Shown one piece after another: positions 1-9,037 of a stretch of DNA of 64,000 nt. The translations under genes were made by a program, and so were the position numbers. The notes beneath the pieces were generated by a model, which searched no databases, had not been told where the DNA came from, and was given only the letters and a program-made list of their open reading frames with translations. Within the stretch, counting starts at the first letter, position 1. Each line of letters starts with the position of its first letter. The DNA is from Allobosea sp. 117 (GTDB lineage: Bacteria; Pseudomonadota; Alphaproteobacteria; Rhizobiales; Xanthobacteraceae), in assembly GCF_000702305.1 (NCBI RefSeq), contig NZ_JNLC01000001.1, positions 164,014-228,013 of the forward strand. The letters are read 5' to 3'.

Positions 1-890
1 AGGATCGCGGCCAGCGCCACGAGGACCGCGACCAGTACGGCGCGCCACCAGCCGGCGGAAAGCACGGCGGCGACGGCGAAGCTCGAGGTCGCGATACCGT
101 AGAGCCATTCGCCGATGCGCTCCGGCGATGTCGCGAGGGGTGAGATCGAGGCGCCGGACGGGCGCCATTGCCACAGCACGACGAGGCACAGCAGCAGCAC
201 CATCGCGCTTCCCCAACGGGTGGCGCGGGCGAGGGGAGCATTGGCGGTGCAGAAGCTCGCGACAAGAAGGAAAAGCGCCGTGATGCCGGCGACGATCAGG
301 CCGTTCATGCCGCTCAGCGCGCACAGGCCGAGCGCGGTGAAGGCGATGACGAGCCAGCGGCGGCTGTGCAGGTTCGCTGAGGTGACGAAGGCCGCCAGAA
401 AGATGGCGCTGAACGCGACGGAGAAAACGAACTGCGCCGCGAACCCCCAGCCGAAGGCGGCGAAGGCGGGATTGAGGAGCAGCAGGGGAATGACGAGGTC
501 GCCGACGCGCGAGCCGCCCCGGTAGCGTGCCGCGGCGGCGAGAAAGCACAGGGCGCCGGCCAGCGCGAGGACGGCGTTGAGGGCGATGAGCACGCGGAAG
601 TCGAAGCCGCCGGCCTGCAGCAGGCCGAATTGCACGACCTTCATCACCGGAATGAAATGATCGTTGTTCGGCGCGAGAAACCAGGCGAACAGCTCGCCGG
701 CGGGCGCCGCCAGGAGGCGCGGATAGACCCAGTCGTCGCTGTAGGGGAAGGGGCGCGCCGGCGGCAGCAGGACCAGGAAGAAGAACAGCGCCGCAACGCC
801 GCAGAGCACCAGTGCAGCGGGACGGGCCGCGCGGTCGGCGACCCGGCATATCCTTGCGGACGAGACGGCGGCAGAAGAGGGGTGCGCCAT
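1..890 (-). CDS. Polytopic membrane protein, 3' end beyond window (possible GT-C-like glycosyltransferase)
   Basis: The frame opens at an ATG at 890 and runs off the left edge without a stop, so about 296 N-terminal residues are visible. The protein begins with a short polar stretch, then a strong hydrophobic segment (around residues 25-42, ending LVLLPPARP), then the loop PYSDDW. Roughly seven further hydrophobic segments follow. An acidic motif in the first extracytoplasmic loop is typical of GT-C glycosyltransferases that use polyprenyl-linked sugars, so such a role is possible but inferred. It lies 33 bases downstream of the large glycosyltransferase gene on the same strand and is probably co-transcribed with it. 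I do not recognise a named family. Confidence 0.7.
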   Translation of the reverse strand, partial: MAHPSSAAVSSARICRVADRAARPAALVLCGVAALFFFLVLLPPARPFPYSDDWVYPRLLAAPAGELFAWFLAPNNDHFIPVMKVVQFGLLQAGGFDFRVLIALNAVLALAGALCFLAAAARYRGGSRVGDLVIPLLLLNPAFAAFGWGFAAQFVFSVAFSAIFLAAFVTSANLHSRRWLVIAFTALGLCALSGMNGLIVAGITALFLLVASFCTANAPLARATRWGSAMVLLLCLVVLWQWRPSGASISPLATSPERIGEWLYGIATSSFAVAAVLSAGWWRAVLVAVLVALAAI

Positions 891-923
891 CAGCGCCGAC
901 CCCCTGGATGGGTGGGCGACCGC

Positions 924-3900
924 CTAGGCTTCGAGCGGCGCATCGGCCGGGTCGGCGGGAGCGGTGGCGTCACCCTTCTCCGGCGGCAGGCCGAACTGGT
1001 CGCGCAGTTCGCCGCGATAGGTGCGCTGACGCTCGCGCAGGGTCTCGCCGGCTCCGAACAGGCGGGCGAAGGCACGGTGCACGCGCACCACCTCGTCGAT
1101 GTGACGCTCCGGCGCGGTGAGCTGAGTGGTGCTGTTGGTGTGCCGGCGATGCACGTTGAGCGGTTCGGCGCAGAAGAACACGTCGCCCGCGGCCTGGCAC
1201 ATGCCGAGATAGACCAGCCAGTCGCCGGCGAAGCGGAAATGCTGGAGCTCCGAGACTTCCCGCTCGAACACCTCGACGAGAGTCTCGCGGCGAAACAGCA
1301 CCGAGCTGACGTTGATCAGCAGATTGGCAATGGAGAGATAGTTCGCCGCGAAGTCGCGCCCCTGCGCATGAAAGCTGTGGCTGAGGGCGCTGCCGACGAA
1401 GCGGGTGAAGTAATAGGCGTAGGATTCGGCGAGCAGCCCGCCGTCGCTGTCGACCTGGCGGGAATCGGTGCAGGCCATGACCGTGTCGGGACCGAACTCG
1501 GCCACGAGCTTGGCGAGGAAATCGGGCGAGGCGCCGTCATCCGCCTCGCAGATCCACAAAAGATCGCCGCTCGCCTCATTCGCCGCCTTGGCCCACTGCT
1601 TCATGATCGAGCCGGAATTGGCCGCATTGGCGACGATGCGGACCACGCGGTCGCGCTCGCGGGCGACGCGCTCGATCTCCTTCAGGCTGCCGTCGGTCGA
1701 GGCATCGTCCAGCACGATGATCTCGTAGACCGGCACGCTCTGGCGGAAGATGCTGTCGAGCCGTTCTTCCAGATAGTGGGCATAATTGTAGTTCGGCACC
1801 ACGGCCGAGATCCGCTTCCAGGCGGGCCGGAGCTGCTGAAGCAGGCGGAAGGCATATTCCGACCAGCGGAAATCGCGAGCGACGACGGCCTTGCGCTCTT
1901 CGACCTTCGCCGGTGCGTCGGCATCGATCTCGGCGCGTAGCGCGCGCGCCGCGGCGGCGGTGTCGAAGGCAGGCACCAGCCGACCGAAGCGCTCGATCAA
2001 TTCGCCGGTGCCGGTGCGACCGGCGAAGCCAACCACCGGCAGGCCGCAGGCGAGGGCCTCGATCACCGTCGAGGGGAAGGGGTCCTCGCGCGAGGTGAGA
2101 TAGAAGGCGTCCGCTGCCTGCAGATAGCGGCCGATGTCGTTGGTGAAGGGGATGTGCCGGACGTTCGAGGGCAGCGCACCGTCCTCGTCCGCCGGCGCGA
2201 GCCAGGTCGCCACCGCGGGCTCCAGCGCGCCGACCCAGACGAAGACGAGGCCGGGGTCGGAGAGCGCCGCATGGCGCGCGGTCTCGAGGAACAGGTCGAT
2301 GCCCTTGCGCAGGTCGGCATAGCCGACGCCGAGCACGATGCGCGCCTCTGGCGCCAGATCCAGCTCCTTGCGCACGGCGGCCGCCGCGCCGGGCTGCGGC
2401 ACGATCTCGGCGTAGAGCCCCTGCGGCAGGATCAGGCTCTGTCCGGCCACCGGCGCCGCCGCGGTCTCGAAACCCTCGCGCACGAGGTCGGCGGCGAACA
2501 CCACTACGTCGCTCTGGCGGGCGATCTGCTGGGCCGGCTGCTCGATGCCGAATTCGCGGATGAGGCGCGGCAGCTCGTGCACCAGCGAGACGACGCGCAT
2601 GCCCAGCTTCTTGAGCTGCGGCACCACCGCCCCGGTGACGACGGTGTTGGTGAGCGCCAGCCCGATGCCGCGCTCTGCGAGCTCGGCCATGTTGCGGGCG
2701 AAGTCCGCGTCGCCGGGCTTGGTGACCACGACGTCGCCGATCTCCTCATAGCGCGGCAGCAGGCGCCCGCCTTCCAGAAGCAGGAAGCTGACGCGCACCC
2801 CGAACTGCCGCTTGAAGCAGCGCCCGAGGTTCAGCAGCGTCATTTGCGCGCCATGCGGGTGGGCATCGTGGCCGACCAGCAGAATGTGGGGCTCGCTGGC
2901 AGCGGCGATGGCGCCGGAGCCGACCACGGCGCGCGCCGTGGCGTTCAGATAGGCCGAGCCGAAATGCACGTCGGGCTCGAGATAGGCGCCTTCCGCCCAT
3001 TCGTTCCAGGCGTTGATGAAGACGAAGGGCTCGCCGGCGAACGGCTTCTCGCGCGCACGCTCGACGAGTGCTTCCAGCCAGTCCTGATAGGCCTTGGGCG
3101 TCGCGTTGGCGAGCGTCGTGCCGGTGCCCTGGCGGCGGGCGTCGTTGTCCCACGAGGGCACCGCCGTCTTGATCAGCGGATAGGACGGCTCGGGATATTC
3201 GAGCGAGGCGCGCGCGACGTCGCCATAGTCGAACACCAGGCCCTCGAAATGCGGATCGAGGACGTTGAGCGTGTCGGTGATCGGGCTGGCGACCGTGGTG
3301 AGCTTGTGCGGCGGGAACTCGACGGCGCCGTCGAGGCCGTAATCCGTCGGATCATGGTCGTAGAAGGACTGCGCCATCAGCAGCCACGGGTCGTGGCCGC
3401 GCTCGCGGAACAGCTTGCGCCAGCGCTCGGTGCGGGCGCGCATGCCCGGGATGATGCCGGGCCGGTAGACGAAGAAGAGCGGCCGGCCCTCGGCGCGGAT
3501 GTAGCGCGGATCGGACATGGCGGCGGCCATGCTCTCGATCAGATGGCGGTCGCTGTCCTCGTCGTAGTTCTGCGCGAGCAGGATCTCCGATTCCTGTCCG
3601 TCCCAGCGGCGGGTCCAGTTCTCGTTCGCCCACAGCAGGCAGAACGGCATTTCGAGGGTGGGATCGGCGAGCAACTGGTCAATTGGTTTTTCCAGCACCC
3701 GCTGCCGGCCAAATTGATAATAATAGAAGCAGAAGCCGTGGACTCCGGCCGCCTTGGCGAGCTCGATCTGCCGGCGCATCACCTGCGGATCGGTGAGGTC
3801 GTAGAAGCCGAGGTCGCGCGGCACGCGCGGCTGGTAATGGCCGACGAAGCGCGGCTGGCCGCGACAGATGTTGCGCCATTCCGTGAAGCCCGTGCCCCAG

Positions 3901-4661
3901 GCGGCATCGTTCTCCGGGATGGCGTGGAATTGCGGGAGATAGAAGGCGATCGCCTTGGCGCGGGCAGGGCCGGCGGTGATGATCGAGCGGTCGAGCGTCT
4001 CGAAGCCGGAGCCGGGCGCGCTGTAGCGGCGCACCTCGCTCGCCGGGGAGACAATGGCCTCGCGGTTGGGCGCGAAGCCGCGCGCCTGGCCGACCGTCAC
4101 ATAATGCTGGATCGGGTCGGCCTCGGTGCCGATCTGGTAGTGGGCGCGATACCACGGCGCGTTGAACTCGGCGCTGACGGCCCGGCGCTCCTTGTGCCCC
4201 CATTCGATGTAGTGGCTGGCGGCGATGGCGACGTTGCGCGGAAGGTCGACGTTCTTCTCGATATAATGGTGAGGATCGAACCACGCGTTCGGCCGCAGCC
4301 CCTGCGCGGCGCCATCGCGCACGAAATGGGCGAGGGCGGCGCCTCCGCCGAGCTCGACGCCGTAGGTCTTGGCATAGAAGGCCGGGTCGAAGACGCGGCA
4401 GGGCCAGCGGCCCTCGGCCTCGCCCTGCTCGATATAATGGGTCAGCGGATCGATGCCGGCGGCGGCGACGGCCGGGTTGCTCTCGCGGTACCAGTCCGGA
4501 TCGAAATACCGGTTGGGCGCGCGGCCCTTGCGCCAGCCGGTGCTGAGGAAATGGCTGAGCGCGGAGGTCTTCGGCGGCAGAGCGTAGCGCTCGATGTACC
4601 AGGGCCCGTCGATCAGGCCGCTCGAAAGCGCACGCCGAATCGCTGATGAACTGATCGCCAC
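924..4661 (-). CDS. Three-part glycosyltransferase: WbsX-like, GT4 and GT2 domains
   Basis: A protein of about 1245 residues, probably cytoplasmic and acting on a surface glycan. From the N-terminus there are degenerate repeats of about 60 residues of the type FDPxWYxxxNPxVAxAGxDP...HY, common in front of bacterial glycosyltransferases. Next comes a WbsX-type domain (starts AIAFYLPQFHAIPEND, contains FTEW and ANENWTRRWDG). Then a GT4/GT-B domain has the acceptor-side motif EDPFPSTVIEALACGLPVVG. Last is a GT2/GT-A domain (AVVPNYNYAHYLEERLDSIF, VLDDASTDGS, acidic EADDG). An in-frame ATG exists at 4730, but I prefer the GTG at 4661 because the 23 residues before it are low-complexity and AAGGGC precedes it; this is uncertain. 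One chain could add several sugars in sequence. Confidence 0.88.
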   Translation of the reverse strand: MAISSSAIRRALSSGLIDGPWYIERYALPPKTSALSHFLSTGWRKGRAPNRYFDPDWYRESNPAVAAAGIDPLTHYIEQGEAEGRWPCRVFDPAFYAKTYGVELGGGAALAHFVRDGAAQGLRPNAWFDPHHYIEKNVDLPRNVAIAASHYIEWGHKERRAVSAEFNAPWYRAHYQIGTEADPIQHYVTVGQARGFAPNREAIVSPASEVRRYSAPGSGFETLDRSIITAGPARAKAIAFYLPQFHAIPENDAAWGTGFTEWRNICRGQPRFVGHYQPRVPRDLGFYDLTDPQVMRRQIELAKAAGVHGFCFYYYQFGRQRVLEKPIDQLLADPTLEMPFCLLWANENWTRRWDGQESEILLAQNYDEDSDRHLIESMAAAMSDPRYIRAEGRPLFFVYRPGIIPGMRARTERWRKLFRERGHDPWLLMAQSFYDHDPTDYGLDGAVEFPPHKLTTVASPITDTLNVLDPHFEGLVFDYGDVARASLEYPEPSYPLIKTAVPSWDNDARRQGTGTTLANATPKAYQDWLEALVERAREKPFAGEPFVFINAWNEWAEGAYLEPDVHFGSAYLNATARAVVGSGAIAAASEPHILLVGHDAHPHGAQMTLLNLGRCFKRQFGVRVSFLLLEGGRLLPRYEEIGDVVVTKPGDADFARNMAELAERGIGLALTNTVVTGAVVPQLKKLGMRVVSLVHELPRLIREFGIEQPAQQIARQSDVVVFAADLVREGFETAAAPVAGQSLILPQGLYAEIVPQPGAAAAVRKELDLAPEARIVLGVGYADLRKGIDLFLETARHAALSDPGLVFVWVGALEPAVATWLAPADEDGALPSNVRHIPFTNDIGRYLQAADAFYLTSREDPFPSTVIEALACGLPVVGFAGRTGTGELIERFGRLVPAFDTAAAARALRAEIDADAPAKVEERKAVVARDFRWSEYAFRLLQQLRPAWKRISAVVPNYNYAHYLEERLDSIFRQSVPVYEIIVLDDASTDGSLKEIERVARERDRVVRIVANAANSGSIMKQWAKAANEASGDLLWICEADDGASPDFLAKLVAEFGPDTVMACTDSRQVDSDGGLLAESYAYYFTRFVGSALSHSFHAQGRDFAANYLSIANLLINVSSVLFRRETLVEVFEREVSELQHFRFAGDWLVYLGMCQAAGDVFFCAEPLNVHRRHTNSTTQLTAPERHIDEVVRVHRAFARLFGAGETLRERQRTYRGELRDQFGLPPEKGDATAPADPADAPLEA

Positions 4662-4947
4662 GTGCTGCCCTTGGGTCCGTCCGGTTCCGCCTGCCGAGGG
4701 CGGGAAATCTTGTGTTCCTTGCCGCCCCAAGGGGTGCTGTAGGAGCCACCCAATACATTGTCAATGTTCCAAGCCTGCACCCAATGTGGGGTGCGGCGCG
4801 AATTGGAAGCGCTTTACCCGCGAAGCGCGACTGGATAAGGAGAAACGCGCTTCCGGCTCGTGCCCTTTCGCCTGTCCTTCGGATATCGTTGGACAATTCG
4901 ACGATGACGCCCTTGCTGCGTTCGGCGCTTCGTCTGGTGGGGTGGCA
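4662..4947. promoter_or_regulatory. Divergent promoter region between glycan genes
   Basis: This spacer separates the minus-strand glycosyltransferase from the plus-strand aminotransferase and must carry both promoters. Within it a perfect 6-base inverted repeat, GCACCC-AATGTG-GGGTGC (4777-4794), could be an operator or a small hairpin. The stretch around 4750-4770 is AT-richer than its surroundings, as expected for a promoter. I cannot assign a regulator. Confidence 0.45.
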
Positions 4948-6072
4948 ATGAAGCCTGATGTTTTCTCGGTCGTCGCGCAGTACCGGTATCCGTTCATCCG
5001 GCCCCGGCTGCCCGACCTCGCCGAGGTGGCCGAGGAGTTTGCACGCTCGCGTGCGGCGAATTTCTATTCCAATTTCGGCCCGTGCTCGATCGCCCTCGAA
5101 GAGGACATCGAGGCCGCCTACCTGACCGACACGGTCGCCGTGACCTGCGCCAACTGCACCGCGGGACTGTCGGGCGCCCTCATCGCGCTGAAGGTGGACG
5201 GGCCGGTGCTGATCCCCGCCTTCACCTTTCCGGCGACGCTCTCGGCCGTGCGCGGCGCGGGGCTGGAACCGGTGGTCGGCGACGTCGATCCCACGACCGG
5301 CGTGCTGGACGCGGCCGCCGCCGAGGCGGCGATCGCGGCGCGCGGCTGCCGGGCGGTGATCGCGGTCAGGCCCTACGGCATCTGGGGCGACATGAGCGCG
5401 CTCGCCGAGGTGTGCCGGCGCGCCGGCGTGCCGCTGATCATCGACAACGCCGCCGGGCTCGGCGTCTCCCGCGAGGTGGTGGCGCGCTATGCCGTGCCGG
5501 GGGCGATCGAGCTGTTCTCGCTGCACGCCACCAAGCCGTTCGGCGTGGGCGAGGGCGGGATCGCCATCGGGCCGGCGGCGATGGAGAACGAGCTGCGCTC
5601 GGCATTCAACTTCGGCCTGTGGACGCTCGGCAGCCTGAAGCCGGGGCAGGGCATCAACGGCAAGATGGACGAGCTCACCGCCGCGATGGCGCGGGTGGTG
5701 CTGCGCTATCTGCCGCGCCGGCTGGCGCAGCGCCAGGCGATGGCGGCGCGCTACAACCTCCACGCCGCGCAGGTCGGCATCGAGACCTTCTGCGCGGTCG
5801 GGCAGGAGGAGATTTCGCCCTGGCAGTGCTTCGCGCTCCGGCTGCCGGAAGGTGTGAAGGTCGAAGCGCTGATCGCCGCCAGCGCGGCGTCGGGGCTGCA
5901 GGTCCGACGCTACTACTTCCCGCCGCTCGCCTATGAGGGCGAGGCTCCGCCGGAGCAGGCGAGGCGGCTTTCCAGCCGGGCGGTGTGCCTGCCGATCTAT
6001 GACGGCGCCGAGGCCGCTCAGGCCGACGAGATCTGGTCGGTCTTCACCGCCGCGCTGGCGACGGCCTCCTGA
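4948..6072 (+). CDS. DegT/DnrJ/EryC1/StrS-family sugar aminotransferase
   Basis: A PLP enzyme of 374 residues, fold type I, expected to aminate a nucleotide-linked keto-sugar for a surface glycan. The motif SLHATKPFGVGEGG holds the PLP lysine (K196), and IIDNAAG holds the aspartate (D166) that contacts the pyridine nitrogen. The N-terminal part shows the usual substrate-side pattern (NFYSNFGPCSIALEEDI, then VTCANCTAGLSGAL). I chose the ATG at 4948, preceded by GGTGGGGTGG, because residues encoded upstream look non-coding. It stands alone on the plus strand between minus-strand glycosyltransferases, which supports the glycan role. The exact sugar cannot be told from sequence alone. Confidence 0.9.
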   Translation: MKPDVFSVVAQYRYPFIRPRLPDLAEVAEEFARSRAANFYSNFGPCSIALEEDIEAAYLTDTVAVTCANCTAGLSGALIALKVDGPVLIPAFTFPATLSAVRGAGLEPVVGDVDPTTGVLDAAAAEAAIAARGCRAVIAVRPYGIWGDMSALAEVCRRAGVPLIIDNAAGLGVSREVVARYAVPGAIELFSLHATKPFGVGEGGIAIGPAAMENELRSAFNFGLWTLGSLKPGQGINGKMDELTAAMARVVLRYLPRRLAQRQAMAARYNLHAAQVGIETFCAVGQEEISPWQCFALRLPEGVKVEALIAASAASGLQVRRYYFPPLAYEGEAPPEQARRLSSRAVCLPIYDGAEAAQADEIWSVFTAALATAS

Positions 6073-6094
6073 GGGCCTGACGGAAGTCGCCCCG

Positions 6095-6120
6095 GGCCGT
6101 CATGCCTAGCCATGACGGCC
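6095..6120. terminator. Bidirectional hairpin between convergent genes
   Basis: A perfect 10-base stem GGCCGTCATG / CATGACGGCC with a 6-base loop lies between the stop of the aminotransferase (6072) and the stop of the convergent GT2 gene (6175). Its position and strength suit a terminator used from both sides. There is no clear T run on either strand, so it may be only partly Rho-independent. Confidence 0.6.
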
Positions 6121-6174
6121 GAGAGGGTCCAGGCCGATCACCCGACCCAATTCCGGGGTAGGCTCTGAGGTTGC

Positions 6175-7212
6175 TCAGTCGAGATAGGTCTCGTCCGGGC
6201 GCGGCACGAAGGGCGTGCGCTCCGGCAGCCGGTAATAGGACGTCAGCGGCTGGTCGATGAAGTGCATGCGCGGGCGCAGGTGCTTGATCCGGCGGATGAA
6301 ATTCCAGTCGCCCGGCTCGCCCACGCGATAGGCATAGACGTCCGCGTGCAGGCGCTTGAAGAAGCTGTGGTAGAGTGTCATGCCGAGCCCGACCTGCGCA
6401 TATTCCATCAGGCCGTTGCCCCACATCTTCCAGCTTCCGTCCGGCTGCTGGAACCAGAACTTATGCCAGACGAGGTCGGCGCGGTTGCGCTGCGCGGTCT
6501 CGACCGCGAGGGCGATGCGCTCCGGCTCGTAGGTGTCGTCCTCGTCGAGATGGGTGATGAAGCGCCCGCAAATCTTGTCGCGCGCATGGTTGCCGGGAAT
6601 CGTGCCGGCGACGCACCAGCGGTCGCGGCCGGGCGGCGGATAGATCGACGGGCGGTCCAGATTGTAGAACTCGATGCGGCTGTCGCCGACGGCGGCGACG
6701 CGCTCGGCGGTGTCGTCGGTGCAGTAGTCGCCGACGATGACGATCTGCAGGTTCTTGTAGGTCTGGGCCTGCAGCGAGGCGATGCAGCGCTCGACGAGCA
6801 GCTCCGAGCGGTTGTGCGTGATCACCACCACGGTGACCAGCGGCTCGGCTTCCGTGAAGGCGAGCTGGTATTCAGCGGTCTTGCGGGCGGCGTGGAACTC
6901 CTCGCGCAGCGGCGCCAGCCCCTCGATCTCGCCAAGCACATAGTCGACGCGCTGGGCCTCGTGGCGGATCAGCGCCCTGAGCTCGGTGTTCTCCTGCTTC
7001 AGCTCGGCGATCTGCGCACGCAAGGCCTCGATGCCGCCGGCTTCGCTGACCGTCTTCTCGAGAAGGGCGAGGCGCTCATAGAGCAGCGGCGATACCGGAT
7101 CGTTCCGCCGGAGGACGCGCTGAAGCAGCGATTCACCCGTGCCATTGCCGGCATCGAGTGATTCCGGCACGACGGTTCCGCCCAAGGCGTGGCGCAGGCG
7201 CTGAAGCATCAT
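6175..7212 (-). CDS. GT2-family glycosyltransferase with N-terminal coiled coil
   Basis: A protein of 345 residues. Residues about 45-105 form a heptad-rich coiled coil (ALLEKTVSEAGGIEALRAQI and following), perhaps for oligomerisation. A GT-A domain follows with VTVVVITHNRSELLVERCIA, the nucleotide-binding start, and THLDEDDTYEPERIALAV, whose DED is the DxD-type metal site. Two ATG codons are adjacent (7212 and 7209); GGGGAGGG sits directly before the first, so translation may well use the second. It converges on the aminotransferase and belongs to the same glycosylation region. Substrate and acceptor are unknown. Confidence 0.88.
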   Translation of the reverse strand: MMLQRLRHALGGTVVPESLDAGNGTGESLLQRVLRRNDPVSPLLYERLALLEKTVSEAGGIEALRAQIAELKQENTELRALIRHEAQRVDYVLGEIEGLAPLREEFHAARKTAEYQLAFTEAEPLVTVVVITHNRSELLVERCIASLQAQTYKNLQIVIVGDYCTDDTAERVAAVGDSRIEFYNLDRPSIYPPPGRDRWCVAGTIPGNHARDKICGRFITHLDEDDTYEPERIALAVETAQRNRADLVWHKFWFQQPDGSWKMWGNGLMEYAQVGLGMTLYHSFFKRLHADVYAYRVGEPGDWNFIRRIKHLRPRMHFIDQPLTSYYRLPERTPFVPRPDETYLD

Positions 7213-7567
7213 CCCTCCCCAAGGGTGCTTCGTTCGCCGAAACCCCCGCCCCAGATGACTTCGCGGAACTTTATGGCATGCGCGCTGGAGGAGTTCAAAT
7301 CGAGCTTAGCATCAGAGGTTGTCTATCGGGCGGAGCGTGGCGCCCGTGCATCAGCCGGATCATGATGCCACCCGACCGGCGGTGGCGGAGCGGTTCCGGC
7401 GCTTTCCGCCCGCCCGAGATTCTTGCCTCGCCACTGGGCGTGCGATAAAGCCGCTCCATGTTCGCGTCTATCCAGTCGAGCGCGGTGTCGCGCATTGCGT
7501 CGGCAAATGGCCGTGGTCCGGATTGCCGGATCGCCCTCGCGCGGTGCGGCTGGGGCGGGAGGCGGCG
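7213..7567. promoter_or_regulatory. 355-base divergent intergenic region
   Basis: This stretch separates the minus-strand GT2 gene from the plus-strand unknown gene, so it should hold two promoters. A 66-codon minus-strand open frame (7295-7495) exists here but has no Shine-Dalgarno sequence or recognisable family, so I do not call it. I see no strong repeat, no RNA gene and no transposon end. Confidence 0.4.
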
Positions 7568-9037
7568 ATGAAAGTCATACTACTGGCGACGCCGGAGCTC
7601 GAGGCCACGCTCGGCCAGCTCGGCCTCGGCGACCATCTCCGCATCCTTCCGATCGAGGCGCTGCTGTCGCTCTCCATGAGCGAGCTGTCCTCCGGCGATC
7701 CGGATCAGGTTACCGAGAACGCGGTGCGCGGCTTCCCGGCCGGGGTGATCGTCGGCGACATCGACGCGGCGACGCTGGAGCGGCTGAAGAGCGTCGCATC
7801 GGCGCTGCTGCCGGCATTCTCGACCATTCCTCCGGTCCATCAATATCGCCCCGGCGACGAGAGCGGGCTGATGTCCTGGGTCACCGGGCGGCTCACCGGC
7901 CTGTCGGCGGCCCATGCGGTGGAAGCCGGCCGGGCGGCGCTGCAGCTCGGGACGATGCGCATCGCGCTGGAGCATTCCGAGCGCGCCGTGCGGCGGCTGG
8001 AGAAGGTCCTGGAGGTCGTGCTGGTCACGACCGGGCCGGTGCTGAATTTCCAGATCCCGCCCAATGGCGATTACGTTCCGCTGGCCGGGGAGCTCCGCCA
8101 GCCGATCGACGGCGTGCATGACGCGATCCACGGCTTCGACCTCATGCTGCGCTGCCGGCCGGGCATCTCCAACGGCATCGTCCGGGTCGAGCTCGTGGGG
8201 CAGCAGTCCGGCGAGCGCGTCGCGAGCTGGCGCGTCGAGGAAGCGCAGATCCGGTCCGGCTGGAACCGCTTCGACTGCCCGTCCTTCGAGCGCGCCATGG
8301 TCGAGCCGGTGCTGATCAAGGTCCGGGGCGAGCAGGCCGAGCGCTGCGAGATCGGACTCGGCACGGCGACGCCTGAGGCGCCCGGCGTGCTGGCGCTGCG
8401 CGTGTGGGGCAGCCTGCCGGCGGTCGACCTGCCGCGCTCGGGCATCGGCCATCCGGCGGAAGGCGTGCTGTTCGCGCGCACCGGCAAGGTCGGCACCACC
8501 CTGCCGCTGACCGACCGCCTGCCGTTCGTCGAGCCCGCCGGTCCGCACGACGCGAGTCTGATCAAGTGGCGGACGGAGGCCGGCGCCCTCGAAGTGCATC
8601 CGCAAGGGGCCGTGCCGACTCTCGCGGTGATCGCGCGCCTGCCGGCGCGGCGGGTGCGCACGCTCCGGGCGAAGGTGCGGCTGGGGCATCCCGAGGCGCA
8701 GCCCGCCGACTTCGCGCTCTGGGCGGGCATCGCCGGCGAAGCCTATCCCTTCGCCCCGGCGAAGGAGGCGACCAGGCCGCGCGGCTTTGGTCTCATCCGC
8801 GGGCGCGAGGCGAGCGAGCCGGCCGGCAGCGCGGCCGATGCCAAGGTCGACTGGCTGTCCCTGCTCGCCGACGAGGAGGGAGAGGTCGTCTTCCGCTTCC
8901 CGGAGCCGGTGACCGGCGAGATCGACATCGTGCTCGCCACCCGCAACCCGACCCCGGACAGCCGCTATAGCTGGGCGCTGTTCCGCTCGCTCGTCGCCGA
9001 GATCGAGCCGGAACATGGTGCCGGAGCTCTCGCGTGA
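7568..9037 (+). CDS. Protein of unknown function in glycosyltransferase operon
   Basis: A 489-residue protein with no signal peptide and no membrane segment. The ATG at 7568 has GGGAGG seven bases upstream; an open frame further upstream has no support. The N-terminal part (residues 1-150) is alpha/beta in character (MKVILLATPELEATLGQLG...). The rest is rich in beta-strand and tryptophan, with repeated patterns such as ASWRVEEAQIRSGWNRFDCP that resemble carbohydrate-binding or jelly-roll folds. I recall proteins of this kind beside glycosyltransferases in alphaproteobacteria (possibly DUF6212), but have not verified it. Its stop overlaps the start of the next gene (GTGA), so the two products are probably made in equal amounts and may work together. 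Confidence 0.8.
   Translation: MKVILLATPELEATLGQLGLGDHLRILPIEALLSLSMSELSSGDPDQVTENAVRGFPAGVIVGDIDAATLERLKSVASALLPAFSTIPPVHQYRPGDESGLMSWVTGRLTGLSAAHAVEAGRAALQLGTMRIALEHSERAVRRLEKVLEVVLVTTGPVLNFQIPPNGDYVPLAGELRQPIDGVHDAIHGFDLMLRCRPGISNGIVRVELVGQQSGERVASWRVEEAQIRSGWNRFDCPSFERAMVEPVLIKVRGEQAERCEIGLGTATPEAPGVLALRVWGSLPAVDLPRSGIGHPAEGVLFARTGKVGTTLPLTDRLPFVEPAGPHDASLIKWRTEAGALEVHPQGAVPTLAVIARLPARRVRTLRAKVRLGHPEAQPADFALWAGIAGEAYPFAPAKEATRPRGFGLIRGREASEPAGSAADAKVDWLSLLADEEGEVVFRFPEPVTGEIDIVLATRNPTPDSRYSWALFRSLVAEIEPEHGAGALA

Noticed and set aside
2154..4646. Long plus-strand open frame opposite the large glycosyltransferase
   Set aside because: It is antisense to clear domains, is very rich in Arg, Gly, Ala and His, and shows no family motif. 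This is typical of GC-rich reverse frames.
3679..5763. 694-codon minus-strand open frame spanning two genes
   Set aside because: It crosses the divergent promoter and overlaps two well-supported genes in other frames; its composition is Arg-rich and without motifs.
7295..7495. 66-codon minus-strand open frame in the divergent spacer
   Set aside because: Its first residues look somewhat protein-like, but there is no ribosome-binding site and no recognisable family, so a gene remnant cannot be shown.
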